Part shown: piece after piece, positions 17,754 to 26,917 of the stretch
How positions within the stretch are numbered: the stretch's first letter is position 1
How the letters are laid out: every line of letters begins with the position of its first letter
Assembly: GCA_964406575.1 (NCBI GenBank)
Contig: CAYOSH010000015.1
Coordinates: 40,260-104,259 of the forward strand
DNA length: 64,000 nucleotides
DNA from: WTAW01 sp964406575
GTDB lineage: Bacteria > Acidobacteriota > Aminicenantia > Aminicenantales > Aminicenantaceae
Direction: 5' to 3'
Notes under the pieces: generated by a model
Seen by the model: only the letters and a program-made list of their open reading frames with translations
Database searches by the model: none
What the model was told of the DNA's origin: nothing
Program-made: the position numbers and the translations under genes

Positions 17754-18211
17754 AAATCTGACTTTGGATGGGCATGATAGACCTTAGCGACGATCTTCCA
17801 GCCATCGTCGAATTTCAATAAGGACAGATAATCTGTGTAGACCATCTTCCCATTTTTTGATATTTCAATCTTGGCAGCTGCACATCCTCCGGTTATGTCG
17901 AGGCTGGCGATCTTGCAATCCATCTCGGCCTGTGAAGGAACAAAGTTGGGATCCTTTTTTCTTTGTTCGATCCCTTTGATCCATGCACCAATAGGATAAC
18001 GGCTGATCTCATTTCCCTTGGCAGAGAAGATGGCAAAATCAGGATGGAAACCGTTGCGCATACTATCTGTATCCAAATCGTTGAATGCCCCGTTAAAATA
18101 GGCTGATTGGATCACTTCCTCCACATCAGCCTTAGAATCGGCATACATAAGACCTGTTGCGATCAATCCAAAAAACAACAATCCAAAGATAATCAGGCTC
18201 ACTTTTCTCAT
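17750..18211 (-). CDS. Exported SnoaL-like / lumazine-binding-like (NTF2-fold) protein
   Basis: A 153-residue protein with a hydrophobic N-terminus (VSLIIFGLLFFGLIATGLMYA) acting as signal peptide or anchor. The rest reads like the NTF2-like putative lumazine-binding family: VEEVIQSAYFNGAFNDLDTD, then MRNGFHPDFAIFS and a C-terminal strand DYLSLLKFDDGWKIVAKVYH. These are small alpha-beta barrel proteins with varied or no catalysis. The longest frame begins at a GTG (18220) only two bases from AGGAGG; the ATG at 18211 has more plausible spacing and is used here. The 3' end overlaps that of the giant fusion gene, so the two are convergent. Confidence 0.7.
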   Translation of the reverse strand: MRKVSLIIFGLLFFGLIATGLMYADSKADVEEVIQSAYFNGAFNDLDTDSMRNGFHPDFAIFSAKGNEISRYPIGAWIKGIEQRKKDPNFVPSQAEMDCKIASLDITGGCAAAKIEISKNGKMVYTDYLSLLKFDDGWKIVAKVYHAHPKSDF

Positions 18212-18279
18212 CGTGTTCACTTCCTCCTTCGATCCAGAGTTTTTAATCCGTTATTTTATACGCAATCTCAAGCACAAAG

Positions 18280-18789
18280 TTACTCTGATCTCACTTTAAC
18301 TGACCAGATAAAACCGAAATTGGCCACATCCTCGTCTGCTTCATTTTTACCGATTGATTTGCATTCAATAACCTGTGGTTCGTTGACCTCGATGGCCTTT
18401 ATTATCGCTTCTTTAACCTTTAATCCATCACTACAGACAAAAGTCGTCACATCTGTCCCTTTTTTTACGAATTCAGCCTTACAGCTCACAATTATAGTTG
18501 CCATTGAAGGCTTCTGTTTGTAGGTATACATGCTGATCAATGCCCCGGATGACATTTCTGCGGCCATTCCCAAAACGGCCCAGTATGTCGACCGGAACGG
18601 ATTTTTATTCAGACTTTTGTAGGGGACTGTAACGGAGCATAGTTCTTCTGTTAATTTGACAATCTTAAGTCCGGACAAAAAGGCCATAGGAACTTTCCTG
18701 AATATTATCCATTTAAACTTATAAGGATCGGCGAAATTTTTCTGAATGAAATGAATATGCTTTTCGTTGAATTGAAAGTTACGCGCCAT
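18280..18789 (-). CDS. DUF4442 (hotdog-fold, thioesterase-like) protein
   Basis: A 169-residue protein with no signal peptide. It matches DUF4442 in length and in the conserved pieces NPFRSTYWAVLGMAAEMSSGAL and the following strands MATIIVSCKAEFVKKGTD. DUF4442 proteins are hotdog folds related to acyl-CoA thioesterases and PaaI; no specific substrate is known and I cannot assign catalytic residues with confidence. A promoter (TTAAGT, 17 bases, TATAAT) lies directly upstream. Confidence 0.7.
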   Translation of the reverse strand: MARNFQFNEKHIHFIQKNFADPYKFKWIIFRKVPMAFLSGLKIVKLTEELCSVTVPYKSLNKNPFRSTYWAVLGMAAEMSSGALISMYTYKQKPSMATIIVSCKAEFVKKGTDVTTFVCSDGLKVKEAIIKAIEVNEPQVIECKSIGKNEADEDVANFGFIWSVKVRSE

Positions 18790-18801
18790 GATTCCGTAAA
18801 A

Positions 18802-18830
18802 ATTATAAATGTTATGAAATGATGACTTAA
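18802..18830 (-). promoter_or_regulatory. Promoter of the DUF4442 gene
   Basis: Minus strand: TTAAGT (18825-18830), 17 bases, perfect TATAAT (18802-18807), 12 bases before the start codon, so transcripts would be nearly leaderless. Confidence 0.45.
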
Positions 18831-18851
18831 AAAGGATAAACGTCTCTGTTT

Positions 18852-21326
18852 TTATTCAAGGCCCATCTTGACCAGGATCGCTTTGAACCTTGGGTCTTCA
18901 CGCAGAGGATCAAAATATGAAATGATGTTTAAGCTTACGAGTAAAGGATCACGCTTCTCATAAGATCGCTCCAGCCAAATCAAAGCTTGATTTCTATCAT
19001 CATAATAACGATAGACATAAGCCACTTGATAGGCGATATTCCCGACATCGCTTTCCTCAAATAATCGTTCTAATTCATCGAGGAGTTTACGGGCCTTAGC
19101 CTTTTGCCCGGACTCGAAATAAGCAATGGAAAACTGTCTCAAGTGCTGCGGGAGTCTTCCGTCCCTGTCTATCAATCTCTGAGCTCTTTCAACGGCATCT
19201 TCATCAAAATCAGGTTGAGGATTTAACTCATCACCCTTTCTTTTATATTCGTCTGCTTTTTCCTCATTCCCGCTGACTCTGTAAATCCAGCCGAGTATTT
19301 GATGTCCTCGGACCGACAGAGGGTCGATTCGAAGAGCTCTCTTGAGTTCAGCTTCGGCCTCACCCAGCTTCCTCAATCGTGCCAGATGAAATCCATACTC
19401 GTAATGGGCATCGAAAAAATTGGGATTCAGATCTATGGCCTTCTTGAATTCCCGTTCGGCCCCTGGCCAGTCCCATTCGAATACTTCCAGAATGACACCC
19501 ATAGAGGTATGAGCTTCGGATGAATTTGCGTCCAACTCGAGGGCTCTTCGTGCCGCCTTTTTGGCTTGTTGGGCGGCCTCGTCTCTCGGCATCGCGGAAA
19601 ATAAGCCGAGCAGCATATATGTATCCGCCAATCCGGCATAGGCTGAAGAATAATTGGGATCTCTTTCAACGGCCTGTTCAAAATAGTTTCTTGCTTTTAA
19701 AAAATTGGCTACATTTTCTATCCAGCGAAAATATCTGCCATGTAAATACAATTGATAAGCTTCAGCGCTGGTCGTATCACGCTTTGTGAGTTCCGCTCTT
19801 TCTCCAGCGACTAGTTTGACTTTGAGCGTTTCCACAATACTGCTGGAGATTTCATCCTGAATGCCGAACACATCATCCAGCTCGCGATTGTACTGTTCTG
19901 ACCAGAGCAAAGATTCATCCTCTGCATTGACAAGCTGTGTGGTTATGCGGATTGTATTTCCTGCTCTCTGCAAGCTTCCAGTGAGCACCGTCTTGACATC
20001 AAGTTTCTCCCCGATGTCCCTGATAATTTGATCCTGACCCTGAAAGGAGAACGAAGACGTCCTTGCCGGAACTCTCAGGTCTTGGATCTTGCTCAATGCA
20101 TTGATCAATGATTCGGCCAACCCGGCACACAAATAACCCTGATCTTTTTGAGGACTCAAATCCTCAAAAGGAAGGACAGCTATGGAAGGCGTATCCATGT
20201 TCGAAGGAGCGGGTTTGAATCTGGACCATGGATGCCAGAGGAATAATCCCACAAGCATTATCACGATGATAAAAAGTGCAGGGATCAATGCCCTCTTTGC
20301 CCGAAAGGTCACGGTTATCTCTTTGGAGGTCAGCGGCTTTTTAAGTAGAGCTGTTCTATCTGTTGTGGGGATGCTTTTTTCGAAATTTTCAAGCTTGGAC
20401 CGCAATTCTTCTGCAGTCTGATAACGGTTTTCCTTGTCTTTTTCTAAACATTGCATTATCAGGCTGCTTAAATCCTCGGAGATTTGTGTATTGAATTCCC
20501 TTGGATCCTTTGGTCTCTCGGTTTTTTGTTTGACAGCTACAGTTAAAGCCGAATCTCCATCAAAAGGAACCCTGCCTGTCAGCATTTCATACAGGATAAC
20601 ACCCAAGGAATAGATGTCTGAGCGCCTATCTGTTTCCTTCCCCTCGACCTGTTCCGGAGACATGTATTCGGGAGTCCCGATCAAAACCCCCGCACCTGTT
20701 ATGCCCCTCTCCTTGAGGGACCGGGCAATCCCAAAATCCATGATCCGCACAATCCCTTCTCGGTCGATCATGATGTTACTGGGTTTCAAGTCCCGATGGA
20801 TAACTCCTAATTTGTGCGCCTCTGCCAATCCTGCGCACACTTGCTTGGCCACAGAAATGGCGGTCCCAATCCCCAATTGGCCGCTCATCCGGATCATGTT
20901 CCTTAGATTCTCACCCTCCACATATTCCATGGAAATGTAATAGGTCCCCTCTTCCCTGTTAAGGTCATACATCTGGCAGACGTTCTTATGCCGGATTTTC
21001 CGGGCGAATTTCAACTCGTTCTGAAAACGTTCGATCGTGTTTTTATCAGTCGAGATCTCCGGTTTTATGAGCTTTATGGCGACTTTCTCTTTGATGTCGA
21101 TATCATTGGCTTTGTAGACTTTGCCCATTCCGCCTTTACCGAGTTCTTCGATGATCTGGTATCGTCTTGCGAAGGTCGAGCCTGTCGTGAGTTCTTCTTT
21201 GGGGGTTTCTATCGTCTGGGTAAGGATGGCGATTTCCTCAGAGTCAGGCAGCTCTGTTCCACAATCGCCACAAAAGCGTTGTGTATCTGGATTCTCAGTC
21301 TGACATGTTGGACACTTTACTGACAT
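18852..21326 (-). CDS. Kinase 1: zinc-ribbon Ser/Thr protein kinase with FlgO/TolB-like and TPR output region
   Basis: An 824-residue Hanks-type kinase. A four-cysteine zinc ribbon opens the protein (CPTC then FCGDCG). The kinase domain spans about residues 50-315: GKGGMGKVY glycine loop, AIKLIKPE lysine, HRDLKPSN catalytic loop, DFGIAR and GTPEYMSPEQ. One transmembrane helix follows (ALIPALFIIVIMLVGLFLW, about 355-375). The external part starts with SIAVLPFEDLSP, the domain seen in CadC/adenylate-cyclase-type TPR proteins, and continues with several TPR units (for example RDPNYSSAYAGLADTYMLLG). It is a membrane sensor kinase whose periplasmic half binds an unknown ligand or partner. I use the ATG at 21326, right before the zinc ribbon and behind GGGGA, not the longer frame. 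Confidence 0.85.
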   Translation of the reverse strand: MSVKCPTCQTENPDTQRFCGDCGTELPDSEEIAILTQTIETPKEELTTGSTFARRYQIIEELGKGGMGKVYKANDIDIKEKVAIKLIKPEISTDKNTIERFQNELKFARKIRHKNVCQMYDLNREEGTYYISMEYVEGENLRNMIRMSGQLGIGTAISVAKQVCAGLAEAHKLGVIHRDLKPSNIMIDREGIVRIMDFGIARSLKERGITGAGVLIGTPEYMSPEQVEGKETDRRSDIYSLGVILYEMLTGRVPFDGDSALTVAVKQKTERPKDPREFNTQISEDLSSLIMQCLEKDKENRYQTAEELRSKLENFEKSIPTTDRTALLKKPLTSKEITVTFRAKRALIPALFIIVIMLVGLFLWHPWSRFKPAPSNMDTPSIAVLPFEDLSPQKDQGYLCAGLAESLINALSKIQDLRVPARTSSFSFQGQDQIIRDIGEKLDVKTVLTGSLQRAGNTIRITTQLVNAEDESLLWSEQYNRELDDVFGIQDEISSSIVETLKVKLVAGERAELTKRDTTSAEAYQLYLHGRYFRWIENVANFLKARNYFEQAVERDPNYSSAYAGLADTYMLLGLFSAMPRDEAAQQAKKAARRALELDANSSEAHTSMGVILEVFEWDWPGAEREFKKAIDLNPNFFDAHYEYGFHLARLRKLGEAEAELKRALRIDPLSVRGHQILGWIYRVSGNEEKADEYKRKGDELNPQPDFDEDAVERAQRLIDRDGRLPQHLRQFSIAYFESGQKAKARKLLDELERLFEESDVGNIAYQVAYVYRYYDDRNQALIWLERSYEKRDPLLVSLNIISYFDPLREDPRFKAILVKMGLE

Positions 21327-21352
21327 TAATTCCCCGATCTTTGAGCATGAAA

Positions 21353-21381
21353 ATATTATCAATTTCGCAGTGAGGAGTCAA
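21353..21381 (-). promoter_or_regulatory. Promoter of kinase 1
   Basis: Minus strand: TTGACT (21376-21381), 17 bases, TAATAT (21353-21358). The same TTGACT core with 17-base spacer occurs in front of the other two kinase genes. Confidence 0.5.
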
Positions 21382-21400
21382 TCTATGGATTTTAGTTGTA

Positions 21401-21562
21401 AGCATCCTTATTTCCGTAATAAGGGCATTAGACGTAAAAAAGAGTGAGTCACCGTCCTTATGAGTCGGATGGTGGAGGGTGGGGGGGGTTCGACGAATAT
21501 GGACTGTGACTCGTCCCTGTTCTTATCATTTGACTTGAGAGCATCACGGAAATAAGGATGCT
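21401..21562. repeat. Inverted-repeat element bounded by a perfect 17-bp repeat
   Basis: AGCATCCTTATTTCCGT at 21401-21417 is exactly complementary to the sequence at 21546-21562. A second, nearly perfect inverted pair lies inside (GAGTCACCGTCC and GGACTGTGACTC). The right end, ATCACGGA plus AATAAGGATGCTT, resembles the ends of the other short elements here. A partial copy of the left end lies inverted at about 27285-27342. There is no reading frame worth reporting, so this looks like a non-autonomous mobile-type element. Confidence 0.55.
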
Positions 21563-21753
21563 TCCGTTTTAGTTCTAAACACTTCTATTTCCATGAAAAT
21601 TTAAGCATATTTTCCTCACTGATAAAAATACACGGGCAGATAAATCAGATTGCCTGACTGTTTTTTTATCACGGAAAAGAGGATGCTTCTGCTATATCTT
21701 TCCTATCCTAAAAAAAGACTAAAGTTGTTCGGAGATGCTTGCGTATTCAATGT

Positions 21754-21984
21754 AAGCATCTGTAAAACCGTGATAGCGTGAATTAACACTGCGTAATTAA
21801 GTGTCCCAATTGTCTGGTTAAGAAAACCGTGTGAAGGGCTGGACGGGTATGGTACATCTCTTGTGAGAGATGTGAGGGAGGCCCGGAACCGAGCGAAGTT
21901 TCCTCGCTGGGGAAACTGAGCGTGTTTTCGAAAGAAACAATTGGGACACTCGGAACGTGACTCATCAGGGATTTAGAGATGTTT
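21754..21984. repeat. Nested inverted-repeat element (family copy 1)
   Basis: Outer ends AAGCATCTGTAAAACCGTGAT (21754-21774, last base before a run) and its imperfect complement at 21964-21984 enclose an inner perfect 14-bp inverted repeat, AGTGTCCCAATTGT (21800-21813) and its complement (21937-21950). The interior folds: ACATCTCT...AGAGATGT with a four-base loop inside a GGGC...GCCC stem. The interior is strongly conserved with the copy at 56.5 kb, more than neutral intergenic DNA would be. No convincing protein is encoded. Confidence 0.6.
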
Positions 21985-22104
21985 GCATATTTAATTATTG
22001 CCTTGCCGAAAACATCTGAATTTGGGAAAATGGATTTTCGTTTTCAGACGATCGGTTTTACCGTGAGATTTTCGTCTGGATATTTAATGGGAATTGAGGT
22101 GAAA

Positions 22105-24120
22105 ATGAAAAACTTTCGATGGTTTGGTTGGGTGTTTGGGCTCATGACTCTTTCCTGGAGCCTGGCTGCTGAAGTTAAGTTTGAAAAGTATCACAATCCT
22201 GAGGAATTAAAAACAGTGATTCAAGAAATTGCAAGAACTAATCCAGGAATTGTCAAAATCCATAACCTTGTGAAAAGTGCAGGAGGAACAGATTTGGACT
22301 TGCTTGAAATTGGGCCCGAAGTAGCAAAAAAGGAAAAAACTGTGCCCGCTGTTTTTGTGGCGGCCAACATGGAAGGAATAGTTCCTTTAGCCAGTGAAGC
22401 TGCTCTTTTCCTGGTGAAACAGCTTATTGAGAAAGCCGAAACTCGAGAGAGCCTCAGCTGGTACATCCTCCCCTGCGGTAATCCCGACGCTGCGGCCCGA
22501 TACTTTGCGAGACCTCTTATCGAAGACCCACGTAACGCCAGTCCCTTTAATGACGACAAGGACGACGCCGCAGATGAAGATGGGACTGAGGACCTGGATG
22601 GAAACGGACTCATCACCCAAATGCGCGTCAAGGACCCTGAAGGCATGTGGACCTCTATCCCAGGAAATCCCCGGCTGATGAAAAAGGCTGACTGGTCCAA
22701 AGGCGAAAAAGGCCAATACAAGCTTTATCCGGAAGGGCTGGATAACGACGGAGATGGCGAAATCAATGAGGACGGACCGGGCGGAGTCAACATCGGTATC
22801 CAGTTCCCGCACCTGTTCAAGTTTTTCACTGCTGATGGAGGGCTTTGGGCCGGAAGCGAGAAAGAGAGTTTTGCCTTGATCAAATTCGTTTCCGAACACC
22901 GTGAAATTGGTCTGACCTTTGTTTTCGGCCGGGCCAACTTCTGTCTCGCTCCGCCGAGAGGAGGCCGGAAGGGCGAGGCAGACCTCAACGAGATCAAGAT
23001 CCCGAAGCGCCACACCGGTTTTCTCAACGCCGACCCGGATAAGACCTACACCATGGCCGAGATCATAGAAATGGTTAAACCCATTGTGCCCGAGGGAATG
23101 GAGGTCGATGAATCCATGATCGCTAGCTTTCTCGGCCTCGGCGCTCTAGTTAATCCATTGCCCGAGGACCTCAAGTTTTACAAGCAGCTGTCTGAGGAAT
23201 ATAAAGAGTTCTTAAAAGAGAAAAAGTTCGATGCCAAGAGACTGGATCCTCCCCCCGACAAAGATGGGTCCTTTGAGCTCTGGTCTTATTACCACCTTGG
23301 CCTTCCCTCCTTTGCCATGGATTTCTGGACTCTGCCCGAAATCGAAAAAGAGAAAAAGGAACAGGAAATCACACCCGAAAAACTGGAGGAAATGTCCGAC
23401 GAAGATTTTATCGCCTTGGGCGAAGAAAAGATCGATGCCTTTTTAAAATCCGTCGGAGCGCCCGCCCAATTCAAAGCCAAACAGGTGATCGAATCCCTCA
23501 AGGGCGGCATGATGGACACCAAGCGGATGGCAGAGATGCTGAAAAAGATGCCGAAGCCACCCAGTGAAGAGGGGGCTGACTCCAAAGAAGAGGCGTTGCT
23601 GGCCTTCAGCGATAAGGAGCTAGGGGGAAAAGGGTTTGTGGAGTGGAAACCCTTCAAGCATCCTACACTCGGCGACGTCGAAATCGGCGGCCCGGTTCCT
23701 TTCACGGACAGCACACCCCCTCCGGAAAAGATCGAGTTTCTCCTCAATAATCAGGTTCCGTGGATTTTCGAGATCACAAAGAAAATGGCCCGGATCCACA
23801 TCGCCAAGACCGAGGCAAAAAGACTGGGATCCGATGTCTATGAGATCAAAGCCTGGATCGAGAACACCGGATATCTTCCCTACCCCACGGCCATGGGCCA
23901 GCATAATAAAAGCATTTTGCCTGTTATTGTGACTTTGACGGGTCAAGGCTTGAACATCGTGGACGGTCAAAAGAGAAGCCTGATCCCGGCCATAGACGGG
24001 TACAGCGCCCAACCTGTCACCTGGATTGTCCGCGTGGATAATCCAGCCAAGATCGAGATCAAGGCATCCACACAGACAGCATGGAGCGATACAAAGTCCA
24101 TCGACTTGGGAGGAGTGTAA
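22105..24120 (+). CDS. Exported M14-like protein that has lost its zinc ligands (pseudo-carboxypeptidase)
   Basis: A 671-residue protein with a signal peptide from the ATG at 22105 (MKNFRWFGWVFGLMTLSWSL, cleaved after AA). I prefer this start because GAGGTG precedes it; the open frame runs 42 codons further upstream without a signal. It aligns along its length with the M14 peptidase encoded next: the same N-terminal domain, the same Asp-rich insert (DDKDDAADEDGTEDLDGNG) and a second one (DNDGDGEINEDGPGG), and the same C-terminal FKHPTLGDVEIGG. Where the active paralog has HGNE, this protein has M89-E90-G-I, and where the paralog has its third ligand in FHNYGG this one has GRANF. It therefore should not bind catalytic zinc. 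It may act as a partner or binding protein for its neighbour. Confidence 0.72.
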   Translation: MKNFRWFGWVFGLMTLSWSLAAEVKFEKYHNPEELKTVIQEIARTNPGIVKIHNLVKSAGGTDLDLLEIGPEVAKKEKTVPAVFVAANMEGIVPLASEAALFLVKQLIEKAETRESLSWYILPCGNPDAAARYFARPLIEDPRNASPFNDDKDDAADEDGTEDLDGNGLITQMRVKDPEGMWTSIPGNPRLMKKADWSKGEKGQYKLYPEGLDNDGDGEINEDGPGGVNIGIQFPHLFKFFTADGGLWAGSEKESFALIKFVSEHREIGLTFVFGRANFCLAPPRGGRKGEADLNEIKIPKRHTGFLNADPDKTYTMAEIIEMVKPIVPEGMEVDESMIASFLGLGALVNPLPEDLKFYKQLSEEYKEFLKEKKFDAKRLDPPPDKDGSFELWSYYHLGLPSFAMDFWTLPEIEKEKKEQEITPEKLEEMSDEDFIALGEEKIDAFLKSVGAPAQFKAKQVIESLKGGMMDTKRMAEMLKKMPKPPSEEGADSKEEALLAFSDKELGGKGFVEWKPFKHPTLGDVEIGGPVPFTDSTPPPEKIEFLLNNQVPWIFEITKKMARIHIAKTEAKRLGSDVYEIKAWIENTGYLPYPTAMGQHNKSILPVIVTLTGQGLNIVDGQKRSLIPAIDGYSAQPVTWIVRVDNPAKIEIKASTQTAWSDTKSIDLGGV

Positions 24121-25877
24121 TGAAACGCGTCGCTTTGTTATGTGTTGTAATTTTAATTTTGTCGGGCATCATTCCCTCTGAGACTGCCAAAGTTACGGTT
24201 CCTCTGCGGTTCGATCAGTATTATCCCCTGGAGATGGTTTATGAGGCTCTTCAAGCCCTCCACGAAGCCTATCCCGAGCAAACCAACTTGGAAATTGTTG
24301 GAAATAGCGAAGAGGGCCGACCGATCTATGCGATGACGGTCAATATTGCAAAGACCGGTAAAGCACTGGATAAGCCCGGTGTTTATGTGGATGGCAACAT
24401 CCATGGCAACGAAATCCAGGGCGGAGAGATCTGCCTTTACTTGCTCGACTATCTCCTCGGCAACTATGGTAAAAACGAGGAGGTCACTCAACTCATGGAC
24501 AAAAACTGTTTTTATGTGGTGCCCGTAGTCAATCCTGACGGACGCTACCACTTTTTTGTCGATGCCAACACCTCAAGCTCCAACCGCAGCCTTCGCATCC
24601 CGACCGATGACGACCACGACGGACTTGTGGACGAGGACTTCCCCGACGACTTGGATGGCGACGGCAATATCTGCCGGATGCGCAAAAAAGATCCGTTCGG
24701 TGAATTCAAGACCGATCCAGAGGACCCACGATTGATGGTGCGTGTCAAACCTGGCGAAAAAGGGGAATGGACTATGCTCGGCCAGGAAGGAATAGATAAC
24801 GACGGCGATGGCCGCGTGAACGAAGACAGCGAAGGGTATGTGGACCCCAACAGAAACTGGGGTTACGATTGGGCACCCCCCTATGTGCAGAGTGGGGCTG
24901 GGGAGTATCCTTTTTCTGCTGTCGGACTCAAGGCCATGGGCACCTGGATCTTAACCAAGACAAACATCTGCATCGGCTGGTCTTTTCACAATTACGGCGG
25001 TATGTTTTTACGCGGGCCCAGTCGGAAAGGAGTGGGCGAATACCCGCGCGGGGACATTGCCGTCTATGACTACATCGGGCAGCAGGCTGAGCGGATCACT
25101 CCAGGCTACCGCTACATGATCTCATGGAAAGATCTCTACACCACCTACGGTGATTCCGTGGAATGGCTTGTCCAGCTTGGTGGAGTCTACGGCTATGTGG
25201 GCGAAGTCTTCATGAGTGAGAGTGAAACCTTTGTCACTCTCGAAGAGGAGCAAAAACGCGACCCGATATCAGAAGGCCCAATGGCCACAATGGGCCGGGA
25301 AACACGCAACCGTGAGCGACTCGATTACAGCGACCACCTCGCTATGGGTGAGCTCTACAAGCCATGGGAACCTTTTAAACATCCCACATACGGAGACATC
25401 GAGATCGGAGGATGGGTGAAGATGAGCGGCCGGCTTTCAGCACCTTTTATGATCAAGGACATGGTCCACAGGAATGCGATGTCCGTAATCTTCTCGGCCA
25501 AGCACACGCCTGAGGTTTCTCTGGACGTCTTCGATGTTCAAAAGGTCGATAAAAACTTCTTTCGGGTACGAACGCGTCTATCGAACGCCAGGGCGATCCC
25601 GACTATGACTTACCAGGCGCAGAAGGTGAATCTGTATCCCAAGGACATCCTCAAGGTTTCGGGTTCAAATTCCAAGGTTTTAGCTGGTGGCGTGCTGACC
25701 GACCCATACAACGATCGAGTGAACTACAAAAAACACCGTCCCGAGACTCAATTCCTAGTCGTCCCAGGATTCGGAAAGGTGGAACACCAGTTTCTCGTAG
25801 AGGGGAAGGGCAATTTGACTGTCCTCTACGAGTCGCGACATGGTGGAAAGCTGGAAAAAACGATTCAACTGAAATAG
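24120..25877 (+). CDS. Exported M14-family zinc carboxypeptidase
   Basis: A 585-residue peptidase with a signal peptide (VALLCVVILILSGIIPS). Zinc ligands are H95 and E98 in DGNIHGNE and probably H290 in WSFHNYGG; the expected arginine/asparagine substrate region is PNRNWGYDW and a glutamate suited to catalysis lies in VGEVFMSE. An aspartate-rich insert (DDDHDGLVDEDFPDDLDGDG, about residues 161-180) and DNDGDGRVNED look like calcium-binding EF-hand-type loops. M14 enzymes trim C-terminal residues from peptides or cell-wall peptides. Its ATG overlaps the stop of the preceding pseudo-peptidase (TAATG), so the pair is co-translated. The start follows GGGAGG. Confidence 0.85.
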   Translation: MKRVALLCVVILILSGIIPSETAKVTVPLRFDQYYPLEMVYEALQALHEAYPEQTNLEIVGNSEEGRPIYAMTVNIAKTGKALDKPGVYVDGNIHGNEIQGGEICLYLLDYLLGNYGKNEEVTQLMDKNCFYVVPVVNPDGRYHFFVDANTSSSNRSLRIPTDDDHDGLVDEDFPDDLDGDGNICRMRKKDPFGEFKTDPEDPRLMVRVKPGEKGEWTMLGQEGIDNDGDGRVNEDSEGYVDPNRNWGYDWAPPYVQSGAGEYPFSAVGLKAMGTWILTKTNICIGWSFHNYGGMFLRGPSRKGVGEYPRGDIAVYDYIGQQAERITPGYRYMISWKDLYTTYGDSVEWLVQLGGVYGYVGEVFMSESETFVTLEEEQKRDPISEGPMATMGRETRNRERLDYSDHLAMGELYKPWEPFKHPTYGDIEIGGWVKMSGRLSAPFMIKDMVHRNAMSVIFSAKHTPEVSLDVFDVQKVDKNFFRVRTRLSNARAIPTMTYQAQKVNLYPKDILKVSGSNSKVLAGGVLTDPYNDRVNYKKHRPETQFLVVPGFGKVEHQFLVEGKGNLTVLYESRHGGKLEKTIQLK

Positions 25878-26025
25878 AGACAGTACTTCATCTAATTCCG
25901 CAGCCCAGGATGCCCCTGATAGCTATCCTGAAATCAGAGGGAGCTGATCTATCAGACTTTTGTATTTGTCATCTATTATGGACACAGAAACAGCGCTAAA
26001 TTTAGAAATACCCCCGAAACTCTCA

Positions 26026-26054
26026 TTGGCACAAAAATTGCGCAAGAGTATGTA
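26026..26054 (+). promoter_or_regulatory. Promoter of the small lipoprotein gene
   Basis: TTGGCA (26026-26031), 17 bases, TATGTA (26049-26054), about 40 bases before the start codon. Confidence 0.4.
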
Positions 26055-26094
26055 AAAGTGAATTTATCTTAGGAGTTTACTGAAGGAGAGTGTC

Positions 26095-26466
26095 ATGAAA
26101 AAGTTATGGGCACTGTTAATTGTTTTTACATTCCTATCCTGCACCCAGCAAATCATTAATCAGGATACGACTTTTCTGGACAATCATACCTTTGAGGAAG
26201 TCTGGGAGGCATCCGTAAGGGCAGTCGAAGATATCGATTTTACGATAGACAGTATGGACAAAGAGACGGGATTCATCTCGGCTGAAAGCGGAAGGCGTGT
26301 TTTTGAGAGCAAACCCCCACGCTTATCGATTATGATCCAAGAGATAGACAGCAAGGTCAGTGTGGACTATAGGGTTTTGCAGAAAGATTTCATCGACTTG
26401 GGTGGTCACGGGAAAAAGACGGTCCGGAATTTTATGACCGCTCTGAATATGAATCTCAACAGATAG
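26095..26466 (+). CDS. Small lipoprotein of unknown function
   Basis: A 123-residue protein with a lipoprotein signal: positively charged start, LWALLIVFTFLSC with the lipobox cysteine at about residue 16. The mature part is a compact alpha-beta domain (FEEVWEASVRAVEDIDFTID, then GFISAESGRRVFESK and two more strands), resembling small DUF lipoproteins in which a helix packs on a sheet, but I do not recognise the family. GGAG lies just upstream of the ATG. It appears monocistronic. Confidence 0.65.
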   Translation: MKKLWALLIVFTFLSCTQQIINQDTTFLDNHTFEEVWEASVRAVEDIDFTIDSMDKETGFISAESGRRVFESKPPRLSIMIQEIDSKVSVDYRVLQKDFIDLGGHGKKTVRNFMTALNMNLNR

Positions 26467-26744
26467 TACTTATAATCTCCTGCTGATTTGCTATGACGAA
26501 GGATCTGCTCACCCTTCATGACAAACACGAGCTCCAATAAGTGCTAGCTACGCTTCATATTTCCAGAAAAACTTTATCGAAAACAATACATCTGAATTAT
26601 TCATAAAAAATGTCGATACTAATTACAAGTAAATCAATTTCAATAAGTTACATTGTTCTTCCAGCAAACCAGTTTGACCATACCATCTTCAATGCCCTCA
26701 TTATTATAATCGACATTATTTACCCTTCGGGCGAGCTTATCTCA

Positions 26745-26817
26745 CTACAAAGTCTTCGTTGTAGCCCACTCGCGGTAGTCCACTACAGCTTCGTGGGCCA
26801 CTGCCTCGCCTTTGTAG
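26745..26817. repeat. Triple nested palindrome in intergenic DNA
   Basis: Three concentric inverted repeats: CTACAAAG/CTTTGTAG (26745-26752, 26810-26817), GCCCAC/GTGGGC (26764-26769, 26793-26798) and GTAGT-CC-ACTAC (26775-26786). The 26467-26867 gap is otherwise AT-rich and I see no gene in it. Confidence 0.45.
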
Positions 26818-26867
26818 CAACCAAATCTCGTTAATAATCCAGGGACATAAGATCGAATAAAAAAAAA

Positions 26868-26894
26868 GGCACTGTCTCAAATAGAGACAGTGCC
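26868..26894 (-). terminator. Rho-independent terminator of the cold-shock gene
   Basis: An 11-bp perfect stem (GGCACTGTCTC and its complement) with a five-base loop, followed on the minus strand by a run of seven or more T residues. It lies 24 bases after the cold-shock gene stop. Confidence 0.85.
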
Positions 26895-26917
26895 CTTAAA
26901 GTCTTAGTTATAGCGAG

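Noticed and set aside
21800..21950. Group II intron or retron-like RNA
   Set aside because: The core folds into hairpins, but I could not find a domain V or a reverse transcriptase nearby.
21783..21965. 60-codon minus-strand frame in the nested repeat
   Set aside because: It is within inverted-repeat DNA shared with copy 2, where the frame is not conserved.
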